Assembly (NCBI GenBank): GCA_038503035.1
Contig: JAVSML010024592.1
Location: 745,507-809,506, forward strand
Direction of reading: 5' to 3'
Origin: Crocodylus rhombifer
Taxonomy: Eukaryota > Chordata > Crocodylia > Crocodylidae
DNA: 64,000 nucleotides
Shown here: positions 36,285-47,027 of the stretch, piece by piece
Layout of the letters: each line of letters begins with the position of its first letter
How positions within the stretch are numbered: the first letter of the stretch is position 1
Program-made: the position numbers and the translations under genes
Notes under the pieces: generated by a model
Database searches by the model: none
The model's input: the letters and a program-made list of their open reading frames with translations, nothing else
Told to the model about the DNA's origin: nothing

Positions 36285-36615
36285 CACTATATAATCCATT
36301 CATATATATAAAGCCCATGTGTTTTTTAGGTGACCTTTTTATGCCTGGAAATAATTTTTGAGTTGCTTAGAATGAAATTTAGCTGGCGCGGGATGGGGAG
36401 GTTTCACTTTTCTAATTTTGGCGTTTGGCCATCATCTTTAAAAATAGTGGTTATGACTATTGAGATAAATAAATGTTGATATCTTGGTACGAGGCTGATT
36501 TTGATTTTCTAAATGACTTTAAACAGGTATTGCAATAACCTACAAACTTCATTTGTTTTTTGATGAGTAATGGCCCATTGTTTGGCATCTCTAAGCCTTT
36601 AAATGCAAAAATCAT
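36285..36615. repeat. Left inverted repeat of the 4.7-kb element
   Basis: It is an inverted match of 40710-41035. Shared blocks include catatatataaag, tttaaaaata/tttaaaaatg, gattttgatttt, aatgactttaaa, tattgcaataacctacaaac and tttgatgagtaatggccca (g for a in the partner). Confidence 0.75.
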
Positions 36616-36678
36616 CAATATCGAGCACTCTTTTGGGAACACAATAAGAGTACTTGTTTCAATTGGAAGGTTTTACCA

Positions 36679-36684
36679 TTTATT
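36679..36684 (-). terminator. AATAAA signal after the transposon gene
   Basis: On the - strand AATAAA lies about 130 bases after the TAA stop of the gene remnant and just inside the left inverted repeat, as expected for the 3' end of an element-encoded transcript. Confidence 0.45.
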
Positions 36685-39167
36685 TCTTCATAGTCACATT
36701 TAACATAATCAATAACAAAGGTACAAATTATTATGGAACACATTTAAGTAAAATAAAATGCTTCAACTCAAATGTGAAGTAAAGTCTATGACATGCCAAA
36801 CATTAGATATTCTTAATCTAGGTACGCTTCTTCTGCATTACTATCTTCTTCAGATAACTCTAGAACAGTGGCTTTAATTGGCTCATATGAATGTCCATTT
36901 TTGTTGTTTAGAGGCAATTTCACTCACAGGTTTCAGCACATCCAGCACTGACGTTCACCCAAAATTTGTTGGATCAAGAGTTTATGCATGTTGTGAATTT
37001 CTCCATTCATAGACTTGCAAGCATGCTAAGAGACAGTGCTTTTTGAAGGAGTCATGGTTCAGAGGAAGTTTTGCAGAATCATAGCATGCCATTTGCTGTC
37101 ATTTACATGCACAAGCACTGGACAAACTATCACTCACAGGATCATTGTAAAGTATTCTGACAGTGAATAAAGCCAGTTTATTGAACAGATCTTCAGAGAG
37201 CTCCTCATTTTTTACAACTCGTTGCATAGTCTCCATGTACATCAAATGTTTTGATTGTAAGATTTGCTTCACTGATGTCACTTTACCACAGCCAAAGAAA
37301 CTTCCCATTGTGTCTACTCCAGTGAATCCATAAACCCCAAGAGCAGCATGCTACATCGTACTCTGGAAATAATGAATGGCAGTAGTGGCATGATAGTGCA
37401 TCTCCTGGTTTCTTCTTGTACATGTACATATCTTGCTCAGTCATGTGATTGATGTAAGAAGCAGCAACCCATACAGCAATATCTTCAAAATCAAAAACGA
37501 TGGTGCAGGAATTATCTATTTGAGCTGCATGAAAGAACACCCTTGTGTCAGCCTCACGTGGATATTTCAATATAAAGCATGCATCATGTTCTATGGATTT
37601 TAAATCATAGCAGGCAAGATTTATTGTGAAGTACAGGTCAGTGTGGTGGAAGTAAGAGCGCCATTCATTCAAGAGGAAATATTGTAGTCTCATTTTGTTA
37701 GACTGCTTTGATAGAAATGAGCATCAGGATGGTCCAGTAGGCATTTACTGGTCCAAAACAGGATAGATGTTAGGAACACTAAATGACTTTGAGTGCTGCT
37801 GCAGCTTATGCTGTTTTTCACTAAACTTCAACAGTTCTTTGTTACAAACTTTGTTAATGAAGTGAAATGCCACTGTGGGTGTTGGCCAGTAATATACTTG
37901 AAGAGACTGAGGGCATATTCAGACCATGCTTGCTTGGTGGGACTTTATTCCATATCATTCCAGCATCTATTAATGCATGATAATGTGATGGTGGTAAAAT
38001 CAACTAGAGGTTCATCAATGTTACGAACTTTGATTTGACAGGTTTGTGGAATGTCCCATCTGCTGTGAAGAGTGAAAAGCTCACAGAAGTAGTTCTGTAT
38101 TGCAAGATTTCTTCTAAAGTCATAGTAATCTCTTTTCCACTGGTTAGAAGGTCAATGACTTGTTTCATAGCAGTACAGTCAACTCTTTACCTACACTCAT
38201 GCTTGCTCTTGGTTGCAGTTGTCTTTGATGCCAAGCTCTTGCTTTTCCTTGTGGTGCTAGTGTCATGTATTGCCTGAGTTTCAGAAGAAAGTCTCTCCTT
38301 ATTGTCTTCCACCATCACATTACCCTCATCATGGGCTGTGTGGAGACTCTTCTTTACCTCTTCTGTTGTTGGGTCTCCAGAGCAAAGAGTTGGTCAGTTC
38401 AGATCACGTCAGAAGAATGAGTCTGCATCCCGTTCTTTCAGAGCTGTCTTCACTGCATCAACAAGTCCATCTCCATTCTTGACTGACACAGTTCTGGATG
38501 GCGATACAAGGGTTGCTTGAAATAAGCCACCTGTTTTAGTTGTTCCCTTAACTGGTCTAGTGATTATGTTGATTGCAACCATGGATTCAATCCAGCCCCA
38601 ACTTCTTCTGTTTATAGAGTCTTTGTTCACGTTCATTTCAATCAGGGTTCAAATTACACTTTGACTTTGGGGGGGTCTTCAAAAACAATTGAGCTACCCA
38701 TCAAAGTGCCCTAATAAAAGCAGACCACCCTTAGGTTATGATTTTCAAGTCTTACAGGGGGGCTCTCGTCCCTTATGAGCCATTCCCATCCATTCACCCC
38801 ACCCATCCCCATCGTCTCTCAAGCTCCCCCATAATTCAAATCCTGATTTCAGTGACCTGGTCTGGAGGCAGTTTGATGTAAGTCTTTCCAGTCAATGAAA
38901 ATGAAATCACTGTAGTTATATGCACCTTTTCATCTTCTCTCAGTGTTGTCATTCACCAGTAATACAAGGACAGGTATCTTAGATAGTTGACATTTCCATA
39001 AGCTGCTAACAGTGGAAGCATTCTACAGCAAGTCAATAAGTACTCTTCAAATTCATTGTCTTTTGCAACACTTAACAGATCATGTGCCTCTTCTTTGTGC
39101 TTCAGGTTAACTTACAGTGTTATGCACTTTCTTTGGCTTATTGTCAACCTGTATTCCCTCATAAAGG

Positions 39168-39545
39168 GTGTGTCTACGTGTGCCAATTTAAGGTGCATTA
39201 GCCATTTTTAAGGCTGATTAAATGCACAGGTCTACACATGCGTGTCCTTAATGCACCTCAAAAATGGTGATTTTAGGCCATTCACACCTAAAATTGATTC
39301 CTACAAAAGCACGTATCAAACGTATGTGTGAATAGCTAGAGTGCCTTAATGTACATGTAGACATACTAAGACACATTAATGCTGTGTATGTTGACTGACT
39401 TGGGACTAACTCTAGTCCCAAGTCAGTCCACATACTGTGTTAATGTGCCTTAGTGCGTGCATGTATAGACATGTGCCTAAATCACCTTGATGTTCATTAG
39501 GCAAATGCGCATTAAGTTTATGCATGCATAAAAGCACATGCAGAT
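39168..39545. mobile_element. MITE nested in the 4.7-kb element
   Basis: The ends ggtgtgtctacgtgtgcc and, inversely, atgcacgcactaaggcac share the vocabulary of the element at 4884-5084 (gcattaatg, acatgtagac). It interrupts the upstream part of the broken gene, so it inserted later. Confidence 0.5.
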
Positions 39546-39654
39546 TGTTGGCTTTGGCTTTAGGACCCAGATGCCTTCTTCTGGGGGGTGGGGAGGGGAT
39601 TGGAGGATGGGGGGACAGGGGAATCCTGAGACTGATCACAACCTTTCCATTCCA

Positions 39655-40030
39655 TACTAGGCTAATTTATTGATACACAGTGATAACAGAAAAGAATACA
39701 AACAATCAATCAATTCTACAGTGGGGTGGATGAGACGGGCTGGTGGTGTGCCCTCTGTCCGTGGTGGCCTCAGGGACTCCTCCCGGGGGACGGGGATGGA
39801 GACCCCTCTCAGGGATCCTCCCAGGGAGGATACCCTGTTTTGCTTTAAAGTCCCTCTTTTGTTTTCTTTTCCCCTTGTGATGACTCCTGATGACTTTTCA
39901 TTTGTGGCTGTCATCAATTGGTCTCTCTGTGGTCATCATACTGTGCACATTATGTTCTGTCAGCATATTCCAAGCCCATCACATGTACATCCTTCCCAAA
40001 ATAGGAATTTTAGGCGCCTGTCTCTGGCTT
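39655..40030 (-). repeat. Dispersed repeat ending in AATAAA, copy 2 (inverse)
   Basis: This is the inverse partner of 23940-24420, with the AATAAA signal on the - strand at 39666-39671. The middle differs from copy 1 (ccgggggacggggatggag) while both ends agree, which suggests subfamily variation. Confidence 0.55.
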
Positions 40031-40709
40031 TGCAAGCTGGTGCTGCCCTATCTCATGTTATGGTTCAGTGTAGTATATGCCCCCAGTTTCTCAGGCTGTG
40101 TGTGTATCCATTGGCCCTGCTGTGTTAGACATACTGTCTGCTTCCGAAGGCTGAGAAATCTGTGTGACACCCAGGCTTTTAGAAATCATCTAACCCCTAC
40201 TGCCCATTCTGAACCATTGTAATGCATATATATAAGCCTATAAGTCAATTCCTAAAAAGCAAACCTTTAAATATCATTTTTGACCCATCACAGACATGCT
40301 CAAAGAGTATCAAAACTTGTGCCTAAGTCGTTCCATTCTTGAGCTTTTTGTGCAAATTTATTCCATGTATCCTGGGAAAGTTGGTGTAAGGGGATCTTTT
40401 TTGGATGTTGAAGTTTTTTCATCTATGACACACACATTGTTATTGAATGTTTTAGGTTTTTTCTTGGTTGATTCTGGTGGTGCTGCAACTAAAACTACTG
40501 GCCTCTTGGTTTGTTGGGAAGTTCCAGCCTCTGTTCTGTCATTCATTGTTTTTAAGTATTCATCTTCTCTTCATTCAGTAAAAAAGAAGAAATGAAAAAT
40601 TAATGTAGATAAGAAATAACAATAAAAGGATTAGATTATCGAAACATTAAGAGAAGATACCATTATATGCTGTATGTCGTACCTTAAAAAGCAGTCAGTA
40701 ATGTTGTTA

Positions 40710-41035
40710 TTTTGCAGTTAAAGGCATAGAGCTGCCAAACAGTGGGCCACTACTCATCAAAAGACAAAGGAAGTTTGTAGGTTATTGCAATACCAATTTA
40801 AAGTCATTAAAAAAAATCAAAATCGGCCTCACAGGTACTGAGATATCGACATTTATCCATCTTATTGGTTATGGCTGCCATTTTTAAAGATGGCAGCAAA
40901 ACACCAAGATTAGAAAAGTGGCCCCCAGGATAAATTCCTTCCTTAACACCGCAGTTATGAATTTCAAAAATAAAAAAGGTCCCTCCCAGAAAATGCCTGG
41001 GCTTTATATATATGACTGGACTATTCAGGCCTTCT
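40710..41035. repeat. Right inverted repeat of the 4.7-kb element
   Basis: It carries the inverse of the left arm, ending at ctttatatatatgactgg. The arm starts beside the 5' end of the - strand gene remnant, consistent with promoter sequence lying in or near this end. Confidence 0.75.
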
Positions 41036-41547
41036 AATGGGAACATCCTTGTGGGGAGAAAATGCCCAATTACCGCTTTTTAAAACCCTGCACTTAAAAT
41101 GACCAACCATCTGGGATTGTCTGGGAGTATCTTGAATTTTGGGATGTCTTCCCAGTGTCCTCCAGGACTCCCTTGACTCTGAGCAGTATCTTGCTTAGGG
41201 ATAGCTTTGAGGGATTGCAAGCCATGCAACTGCAGAAGGGTCTGAGCTACCATGGGGTTGTCCTTGCATTACAAGCTGTGCGCCTGACTAGCAGTCCTGA
41301 ATTGCAAGGTTGTTCTAAGCAGCTGTGAAATTGACTGGCAGCTGAAAATGTCATGGGTGCTATTAATATGGTGGTCTTGGAAATAATAGTGGCCTGATAT
41401 TGAACCTTTGCCAAAAGTAAACCTGCTGTATCTACTGGATGCAATGTTGCACAGAACCACAGGGACACATCTATTCTGCTTCTGGTGGGGGCTACCTTCT
41501 GAACTGAAAACAAGATAGCCCTAGTCATGTGGCATGGGCCTCAAATT

Positions 41548-41627
41548 AGCTAATTAGCTCTGCCTTTCAGCACAGTGAAAACATGGTCATACTAATTAGC
41601 TCCCCTGGGAGGCAGAGCTAATTAGCT
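41548..41627. repeat. Inverted repeat with exact 18-bp arms
   Basis: Arm agctaattagctctgcct at 41548-41565 pairs with its exact inverse at 41610-41627, spaced by 44 bases. Related words (ttagctctgtctctcag) recur near 41750. Probably a short fold-back element. Confidence 0.65.
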
Positions 41628-43024
41628 TAGGCACGGGTCCTGGTGAATGTGGGCTGTGAGGCTTCCAGTTTGGGAATGGTGTCATGTGCTGACTCCCAAG
41701 TGGGAAGCAGCTTAGCCATGTTTACCTGGCATCATGCCCAAGCCAGTTAGCTCTGTCTCTCAGTTGATTTAATTACTTATTCATGGTGCTGCTGGAGCTG
41801 GAAGTGGTTCTAATTGTGTCGACTACTTTTGATGCCAGAAGCCTGTGGAGCAGACCAGACTGGGCCCAGACTTTGTTCTTTGACAGTTGGTCACTTTACC
41901 TATATTCCTGAAGCTAGGAGTCATGCGCCCTTCTTGATCAACCAGCATTACTGTCATTGAGATATCCAGAGTAGCCCACCAGCATGTTCATAACCATGGA
42001 AAAGTACCCCTTTAGTTAATGTAACCTTGCCTTAGTGAGACAAAATGAGAGTGCTTTTCCTTAGCTATTTGTGTTTCTTAGATCAAATATGGCTTCTACA
42101 GTGGCCCTGTATTTGAAGGCGTGTAAATTATGGAGCGTCACACCTTCATTGTTTTTGGATGGGGATTCTTTCTTGAGTGTGAATTTCTGAAGTTTGGGAT
42201 TTTAATATATTCCTTTTCATTGAGATACCGGAGATGTTTCATAATACATTCCTATAGCTTTATTTTTAATATGTATTATTAGGCTTATATAACATTTGTA
42301 TCTATACCTATATCCCTTTAAAACTGGAATTTTTGCTTTATCAGTGTTCTGTTGAATCAGATATTTGAGATATTAAGAACCAGAGAATTTGTGGGTTGAT
42401 CATGTGAGCCAACCTCAGCCCCTATTTACAATTTTTATATATGTAAAATCTGCCTACCTGCAGGACTCTGACTTGTTTCAGTAACTGAGATTGATGGACT
42501 CAGAACTGCTCAGCTCTCCTTATATGTTGTGTGAGAGAGCAGAAGGCAGGATGTTTTCCACTGAGAGCCAGTGTCTCTGGAATTTTCTCCCCCTGAATAT
42601 CTATAGCATTAGTTAAATGATGGAAGGACAATTTTTCTTTACAGGTCTCCTCCAGGGTTGTTGCAGGTTGTATTTTTTTTTTACTTCCGCTTCTTAATTT
42701 TTTGCTACCTAAGGACCTTTGAGCATGAGATGTTGAAAAATGTAAATTAATGTTATACAGGTTGTTAACAAACCACCAGTCTAGCCTTTCCCAGATCCAA
42801 TCAATTAGTTAGTCCATCTGCTCCCTATTACACACAGACTCTTGTGGTCTGTGAAGATGCAAACTTTATACTACTTAAATCTCAGCTGTTTGTGGGTTTC
42901 TCATATAGCATGTCCCTCTGGAGATAGATTGAACTTGAACTATATTCTCTCTTTCTTAGAACTTCTAACATTATGAAAGTAACCTTTAATCACCTACCAT
43001 CTTTCCATAGAAGTTGATGGAAGG

Positions 43025-43192
43025 GAGGTGCAAGAAAATACTCTTTTACAGGAGATGTTAATACAATCATTTTAGAAGACAAAATTGATGTATTTTATAT
43101 CCTTGAAAGTCCATGTTTCTTCTTCCTAAGCAAAGCTCCTTGGGATGTTGTACATGTGCAGAATCCTAACCTTTCTTTGTTTCAGATCAAGT
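43025..43192 (+). repeat. Direct repeat, copy A (partner at 49118)
   Basis: It shares about 165 bases with 49118-49287 in the same orientation, including aggtgcaagaaaatactct, acaggagatgttaataca and atcattttagaagacaaaat. Flanking sequences do not match. Confidence 0.75.
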
Positions 43193-44469
43193 GTAAAAAC
43201 ACCTATTGTGTTTTGTGACTGACCGGACAAAAGCATCTAGGAATTATCCCCAAATTCTGTATTACCATTTGATGACTAAGGTATTATTTCTAGTTCTTGT
43301 TTATCTGCCGAGATAGTTTGACTAATGTGATGTCTCTTTACCCTGAGCTCAGTCTGCACACCAAGGCCTGTGGGGCTGGCTCAGGAACCTAGCTGGCATA
43401 AAAATGGGGCAACTTCACTGAAGTCAGGAGGACTATTTTGTTCTTTTCACCAGCCAAAGATCTAGCCTGTGCAATAGAATTCCTACTGGGTGTATCCAGT
43501 CCTGCCTCAAGAAGGACTTGTCTCAGAGTAGGATATATTTCTCTCTGAGGTTTGCAGATATGCTGCGAAGTATGAACAGCTGTGAAAGTAGTGCCGTGAC
43601 ATAACTTCAGCACCTTCAGCAAGAGTTTCCTGTCCTGCATCTGTTCTGCTCATATATATTTCCGTGTGTCTGTTCTGAGTTGGTACTCTGCGCTGCTACA
43701 CTCTGCTGCATACTCAGTCGAGCTGCAAGTAGAAATGTGGGGAAGGTGAGTTCCTGTCTTCTGTTAGCTACTGTCACCTTTGTGGTTTTGATGGGCTTGC
43801 ATCTGGGACTATAAGCAGTGGAAACCATTTCTTACTTTTAGTTTGCACATTGTCCAGAGCAGTCATATCCTCAGACAGCACCAGAACAAAGGTCAAGGTT
43901 TCAATCAAGCTAACTTAAATTGATTGTTTAATTATGAGTAGAATCAATTCTGATAAAGTGTAAAAGCAGTTTGCAGTTTAGGCCAAAGACTCTTAAAGTA
44001 CGTTATGAGTTCATAGTAGTTTCCAAGTGTTTGTTGGTAAAACAAAAGAAAACAAACAAAAAACCAGAAGGAATATTTTAAAAAATTATCAAAACATTTA
44101 AAGAATTGTTGCAAAGAGAATGCATGCAGAGACAATTTTGATTAAGTTGTTATTTTTATAACAACTATTTTTTACTATTTTTATAACACCTTTTTTTTTT
44201 ACTATTTGTGGATCTCACATCCTATATCCCAGCCAGAAGTTTGACCTCTCAAGCTTTCCAACAAAGACCCACTCACATCCTGTTGAGTTTATTCTTGAAA
44301 GAATATCCAATCCATGATCAGTCTAGCTGAGCCAGTGAAATAGGGGTCATTCCGTGATAGAACTTTCCATCATGATGTGACTTGTGTGATGCAAATGACT
44401 GAAACGTCTTAACTATTCAGAACCTAGTTTGCCCAATTGGATTCACTTAATTGGCCTTAAAACTGAGCC

Positions 44470-45560
44470 CCGAAGCTGAGTGGCCAGAACAAAAAGGACT
44501 TTTCCATCTCTTGTTGTTGTGAGGTTTCAAAGTACTGAGATTCCTGCAGCAGACTCTTCCTTCACTTGGAGCAGTTCTGGGTGACAGTTTCCCATGAGTT
44601 GACATTGATGTTGCATTTTTTTAAGTTGGCCTCGAAGACATCCCTGAAGCATTTTCTCTGTCCTTCTCTTGAGTGTACGCCTTGGCTGAGCTGGGAGAAT
44701 AAAACTTGCTTTGGGAATTGGGAGTCGGACATTCAGATGACATGGCTGGCCCAACTAAATTGATGTTGGATGATCATCGCCTCAATAGTAGTGGTGTTGG
44801 TTTGCAGGAGGATGCTAATGTTGGTGAATCTGTCTTCCCACTGGATTCTGAGCATCTTCTTTTGGCAGCATTGATCATTCTCCTCCAACAACTTTAGATG
44901 TCTCCTGTATATTGTCCATATCTCGGCTCCATACAGCAAGGTGGGGATAAACCATGAGCTTGGTTTTGGATCTGATGTTGTGATCTTTGAACACCCATTT
45001 CTTCAGGTGTCCAAAAGCTGCACTTGCACATTTTAGGCAATGTTGGGTTTCTTTGTTGATTCTGTGAGAGAGAGCTTCTGAGGTATGGGTATAATCAACA
45101 TTCTCCAGAGTCTCACCATCCATGGATCTGGATTACCAGAGCTGGAGACTGTTCTTTAGGAGCTTGTTGGTGGAGGATCTTAACCTTCTGAATGTTAAGT
45201 GTCAGTCCCATTTTCTTGTACGCCCTAGTAAAGATGTCAATGATTGCCTGACGGTCTGCTTCCAAGTGAGCATGCACTACAGTATCATCAGCATACTGGA
45301 GCTCAATGATTGAGGTTGGGGTGGTCTTGGTTTTGGTGTGGAGTCAGCTGAGGTTAGACAGCTTACCATACATTTGGTAGCTGAGCTCCATTTCAGCTGG
45401 AAGCTTGTTGGTGGCCAGATGTAGCATCATGGCAAGGAATACTGAGAAGAGTGTTGGAGAGATGATGCAACTGTATTTAACTTCTGTTTTAAACGCATCT
45501 GTGATAGACGCATTACTGAGAACTAACACTTGCATACCATCATGGAACAGGCAGGAAGTA
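44470..45560 (-). mobile_element. Non-CR1 non-LTR retrotransposon fragment (RT palm to C-terminus)
   Basis: On the - strand it reads CIISPTLFSVFLAMMLHLAT, LQYADDTVVHAH with the catalytic YADD at 45284-45295, then ASAAFGHLKKWVFKDHNIRS, YGAEIWTIYRRHLKLLEE, LRIQWEDRFTNISILLQTN and FSWASHVI. This order (YADD, then YGAE-W, then ML-I-W-DR, then WA-HV) is that of the RT and connection region of a non-LTR element distinct from CR1. Frameshifts break it into several frames, so it is dead. Clade not assigned. Confidence 0.8.
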
Positions 45561-45814
45561 GTAGTAAGAGGTAGGACTCAGCATTGTGGCCAGCTGGACA
45601 GCCTACAACCTAATGAGATGCACTATATGCATTTTGAGCTCTTTCCAAGCCTCTGTCAGTTACTTTTAACTAAACAAATAATCATGAATCAAGAAATAAA
45701 GAAGCTTAAAATCTTTTTCTTTTTTATTTCAAAGGGGTACCCTCATCTCTTATTTTTCCTTACTGTGTAAACATGTGAGTGTGTGTGTACCCATGGGTGC
45801 ATGAAAACACATAT

Positions 45815-45819
45815 GGGGA
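45815..45819 (+). repeat. 5-bp target site duplication, left (gggga)
   Basis: It is identical to 47023-47027 on the far side of the LTR, as left by a retroviral-type integrase. Confidence 0.65.
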
Positions 45820-47022
45820 TGTGACAGGTGTACCTCTTCGGGGTCTGTCCACTAGTGACTCCACAACACCGGTTATGGGCCAACTGCCTGCCTTCTCACC
45901 TGCCACGCCTTGTCGTTACTTGTTTAATTAGAGGATGTTAATTAAGCGGGAGGCGGCTCATTTTCTGCCCCGATGCCTGTGGGACTATCTGTGGCTCCTT
46001 TCCTCCCCTTATACCACAGCCCAAGCCTTGCAGATGTACCTGACATTGTTTGGGTCTGTTCCACTCTTGCAACCTGCACCCCACCATTGCCCTAGCTTGT
46101 CTCGCAGCCTGCGCCTCACCGGTGCTCTGGTTTGTCTCTCATAACGTGCACCATACAGGCACTCTAGCTCGTCTCTTGCAACTGTGGCCCTCTGGCACTC
46201 ATCAATTGCTGCTCCCTTGCTTTGGGCTACTCATGCTGGCCCCTCTCTGGGCTTCTCATGCTATCTTGGGGCTCAGGTGGCTGTAGCCGTACCTGGCCCC
46301 AAATCTCCCCCTTGGGGTCTTGAACCCCCTGCTGGGCTCAGGCAGCCTCAGCCTTGCCTGAACTCCGATTCGTCACTCCCTTTTTGGGACTGGGGACAGT
46401 GCAGCCCTGAATGCTGCACCCTCACTGGCGCCGGGGTCCCCACGCTACTATGGAGCCTTTGTGAGGCCTCCTCCAACCCCTAATAGCCTCACTCGGTCCT
46501 CTGGTTTCCCTGATGCCTGAGGTGCTATCTGCGGCTCCTTTCCTCCCCTTACATCGCAGCCCAAGCCTCGTGGATGTACCTGACATTGTTTGGGTCTGTT
46601 CCACTTTTGCAACCTGCACTCCACCGGCGCCTTAGCTTGTCTCACAGCCTGCGCCTCACCGGTGCTCTGGCTTGTCTCTCATAACTTGTGCCACACAGAC
46701 ACTCTGGCTCATCTCTCGCAACTGTGGCCCTCTGGCACTCGTCAGTCGCTGCCCCCTTGCTTTGGGGCTACTCTCACTGCCCCCTCTCTTGGGCTTCTCA
46801 TGTTGCCACCTCTCTGGGCTTCTCATGCTGTTTGCTCTGGCAGAACTCCTTCTCCCTTGGCTGCTGGCAGGAGACTGCCTGCCTGGCCTCAGCCTGGGGT
46901 TATATGGGAGCCAGGCCCTGCCCCTTCCAGTCAGCTGACTCCCACTGGTTACCCTGGCAACCCGCAGCTGGATTCCTTACTTATCGCTCCACAAGTAGCA
47001 GGCATCTCAGTGCCCTGCTACA
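45820..47022. mobile_element. Solo LTR of an endogenous retrovirus-like element, 1203 bp
   Basis: The segment begins tgtgacagg and ends ccctgctaca, so it has TG...CA ends with short inverted similarity, and it is flanked by the exact 5-bp repeat gggga. No internal retroviral genes adjoin it, as expected after LTR-LTR recombination. Inside it, 45970-46290 and 46509-46830 are a direct tandem duplication (actgaggct context; shared tacctgacattgtttgggtc and ggtctgttccac). Orientation is not certain. Frames with repeated Cys and Leu in this region are byproducts of the repeats. Confidence 0.65.
45970..46830. repeat. Tandem duplication within the solo LTR (~540-bp period)
   Basis: Copy 1 (about 45970-46290) and copy 2 (about 46509-46830) share most of 320 bases, such as ggctcctttcctcccctta, acctgacattgtttgggtct, cctcaccggtgctctgg and gcaactgtggccctctggca. 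The spacing is close to 540 bases. Confidence 0.8.
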
Positions 47023-47027
47023 GGGGA
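47023..47027 (+). repeat. 5-bp target site duplication, right (gggga)
   Basis: It is the partner of 45815-45819. Confidence 0.65.

Larger units (their letters stand above)
36813..40600 (-). pseudogene. Broken transposon-borne gene with PIN/XPG-I-like nuclease motifs
   Basis: Fragments on the - strand, in order: an N-terminal lysine-rich piece with RPVVLVAAPPESTKKKPKTF and TPTFPGYMEKF (40270-40560); MLPLLAAYGNVNYLRYLSLY (about 39000); RDADSFF and SRTVSVKNGDGLVDAVKTAL (38409-38636); FSLFTADGTFHKPVKSKF (about 38050); EADTRVFFHAAQ (37541 region); GFTGVDTMGSFFGCGKVTSV (about 37290-37345); LPLNHDSFKKHCLLACLQVY (about 37000); and the tail ELSEEDSNAEEAYLD before TAA. The order and motifs match a multi-copy, mostly unannotated metazoan family with EADTR, SPDTDV and GCD-x-TS-x-FFG-x-GK blocks. 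I infer a PIN-like nuclease fold from the spacing of acidic motifs; here SPDTD has become FDFED. Stops and frameshifts are frequent, so the copy is dead. Confidence 0.5.
36285..41035. mobile_element. 4.7-kb element with ~300-bp inverted ends (unclassified DNA transposon)
   Basis: The left end (about 36285-36615) and right end (about 40710-41035) are inverted copies: left catatatataaagccca matches the inverse of right tgggctttatatatatg, and further in ttgcaataacctacaaactt is common to both. The alignment runs over about 300 bases with scattered differences. Between the ends, on the - strand, lie the remains of a single gene with a C-terminal acidic tail, a TAA stop near 36813 and an AATAAA signal at 36679-36684. 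A MITE (39168-39545) and a dispersed repeat (39655-40030) have inserted into it. I saw no certain target duplication. Confidence 0.65.
41036..44465. other. Intergenic sequence without recognised gene
   Basis: It contains a fold-back at 41548-41627 with two exact 18-bp inverse arms (agctaattagctctgcct), and one copy (43025-43192) of a repeat also found at 49118-49287. No exon-like reading was found. Confidence 0.4.

Noticed and set aside
37793..38482. + strand frames opposite the broken transposon gene
   Set aside because: They are antisense shadows; the family motifs are readable only on the - strand.
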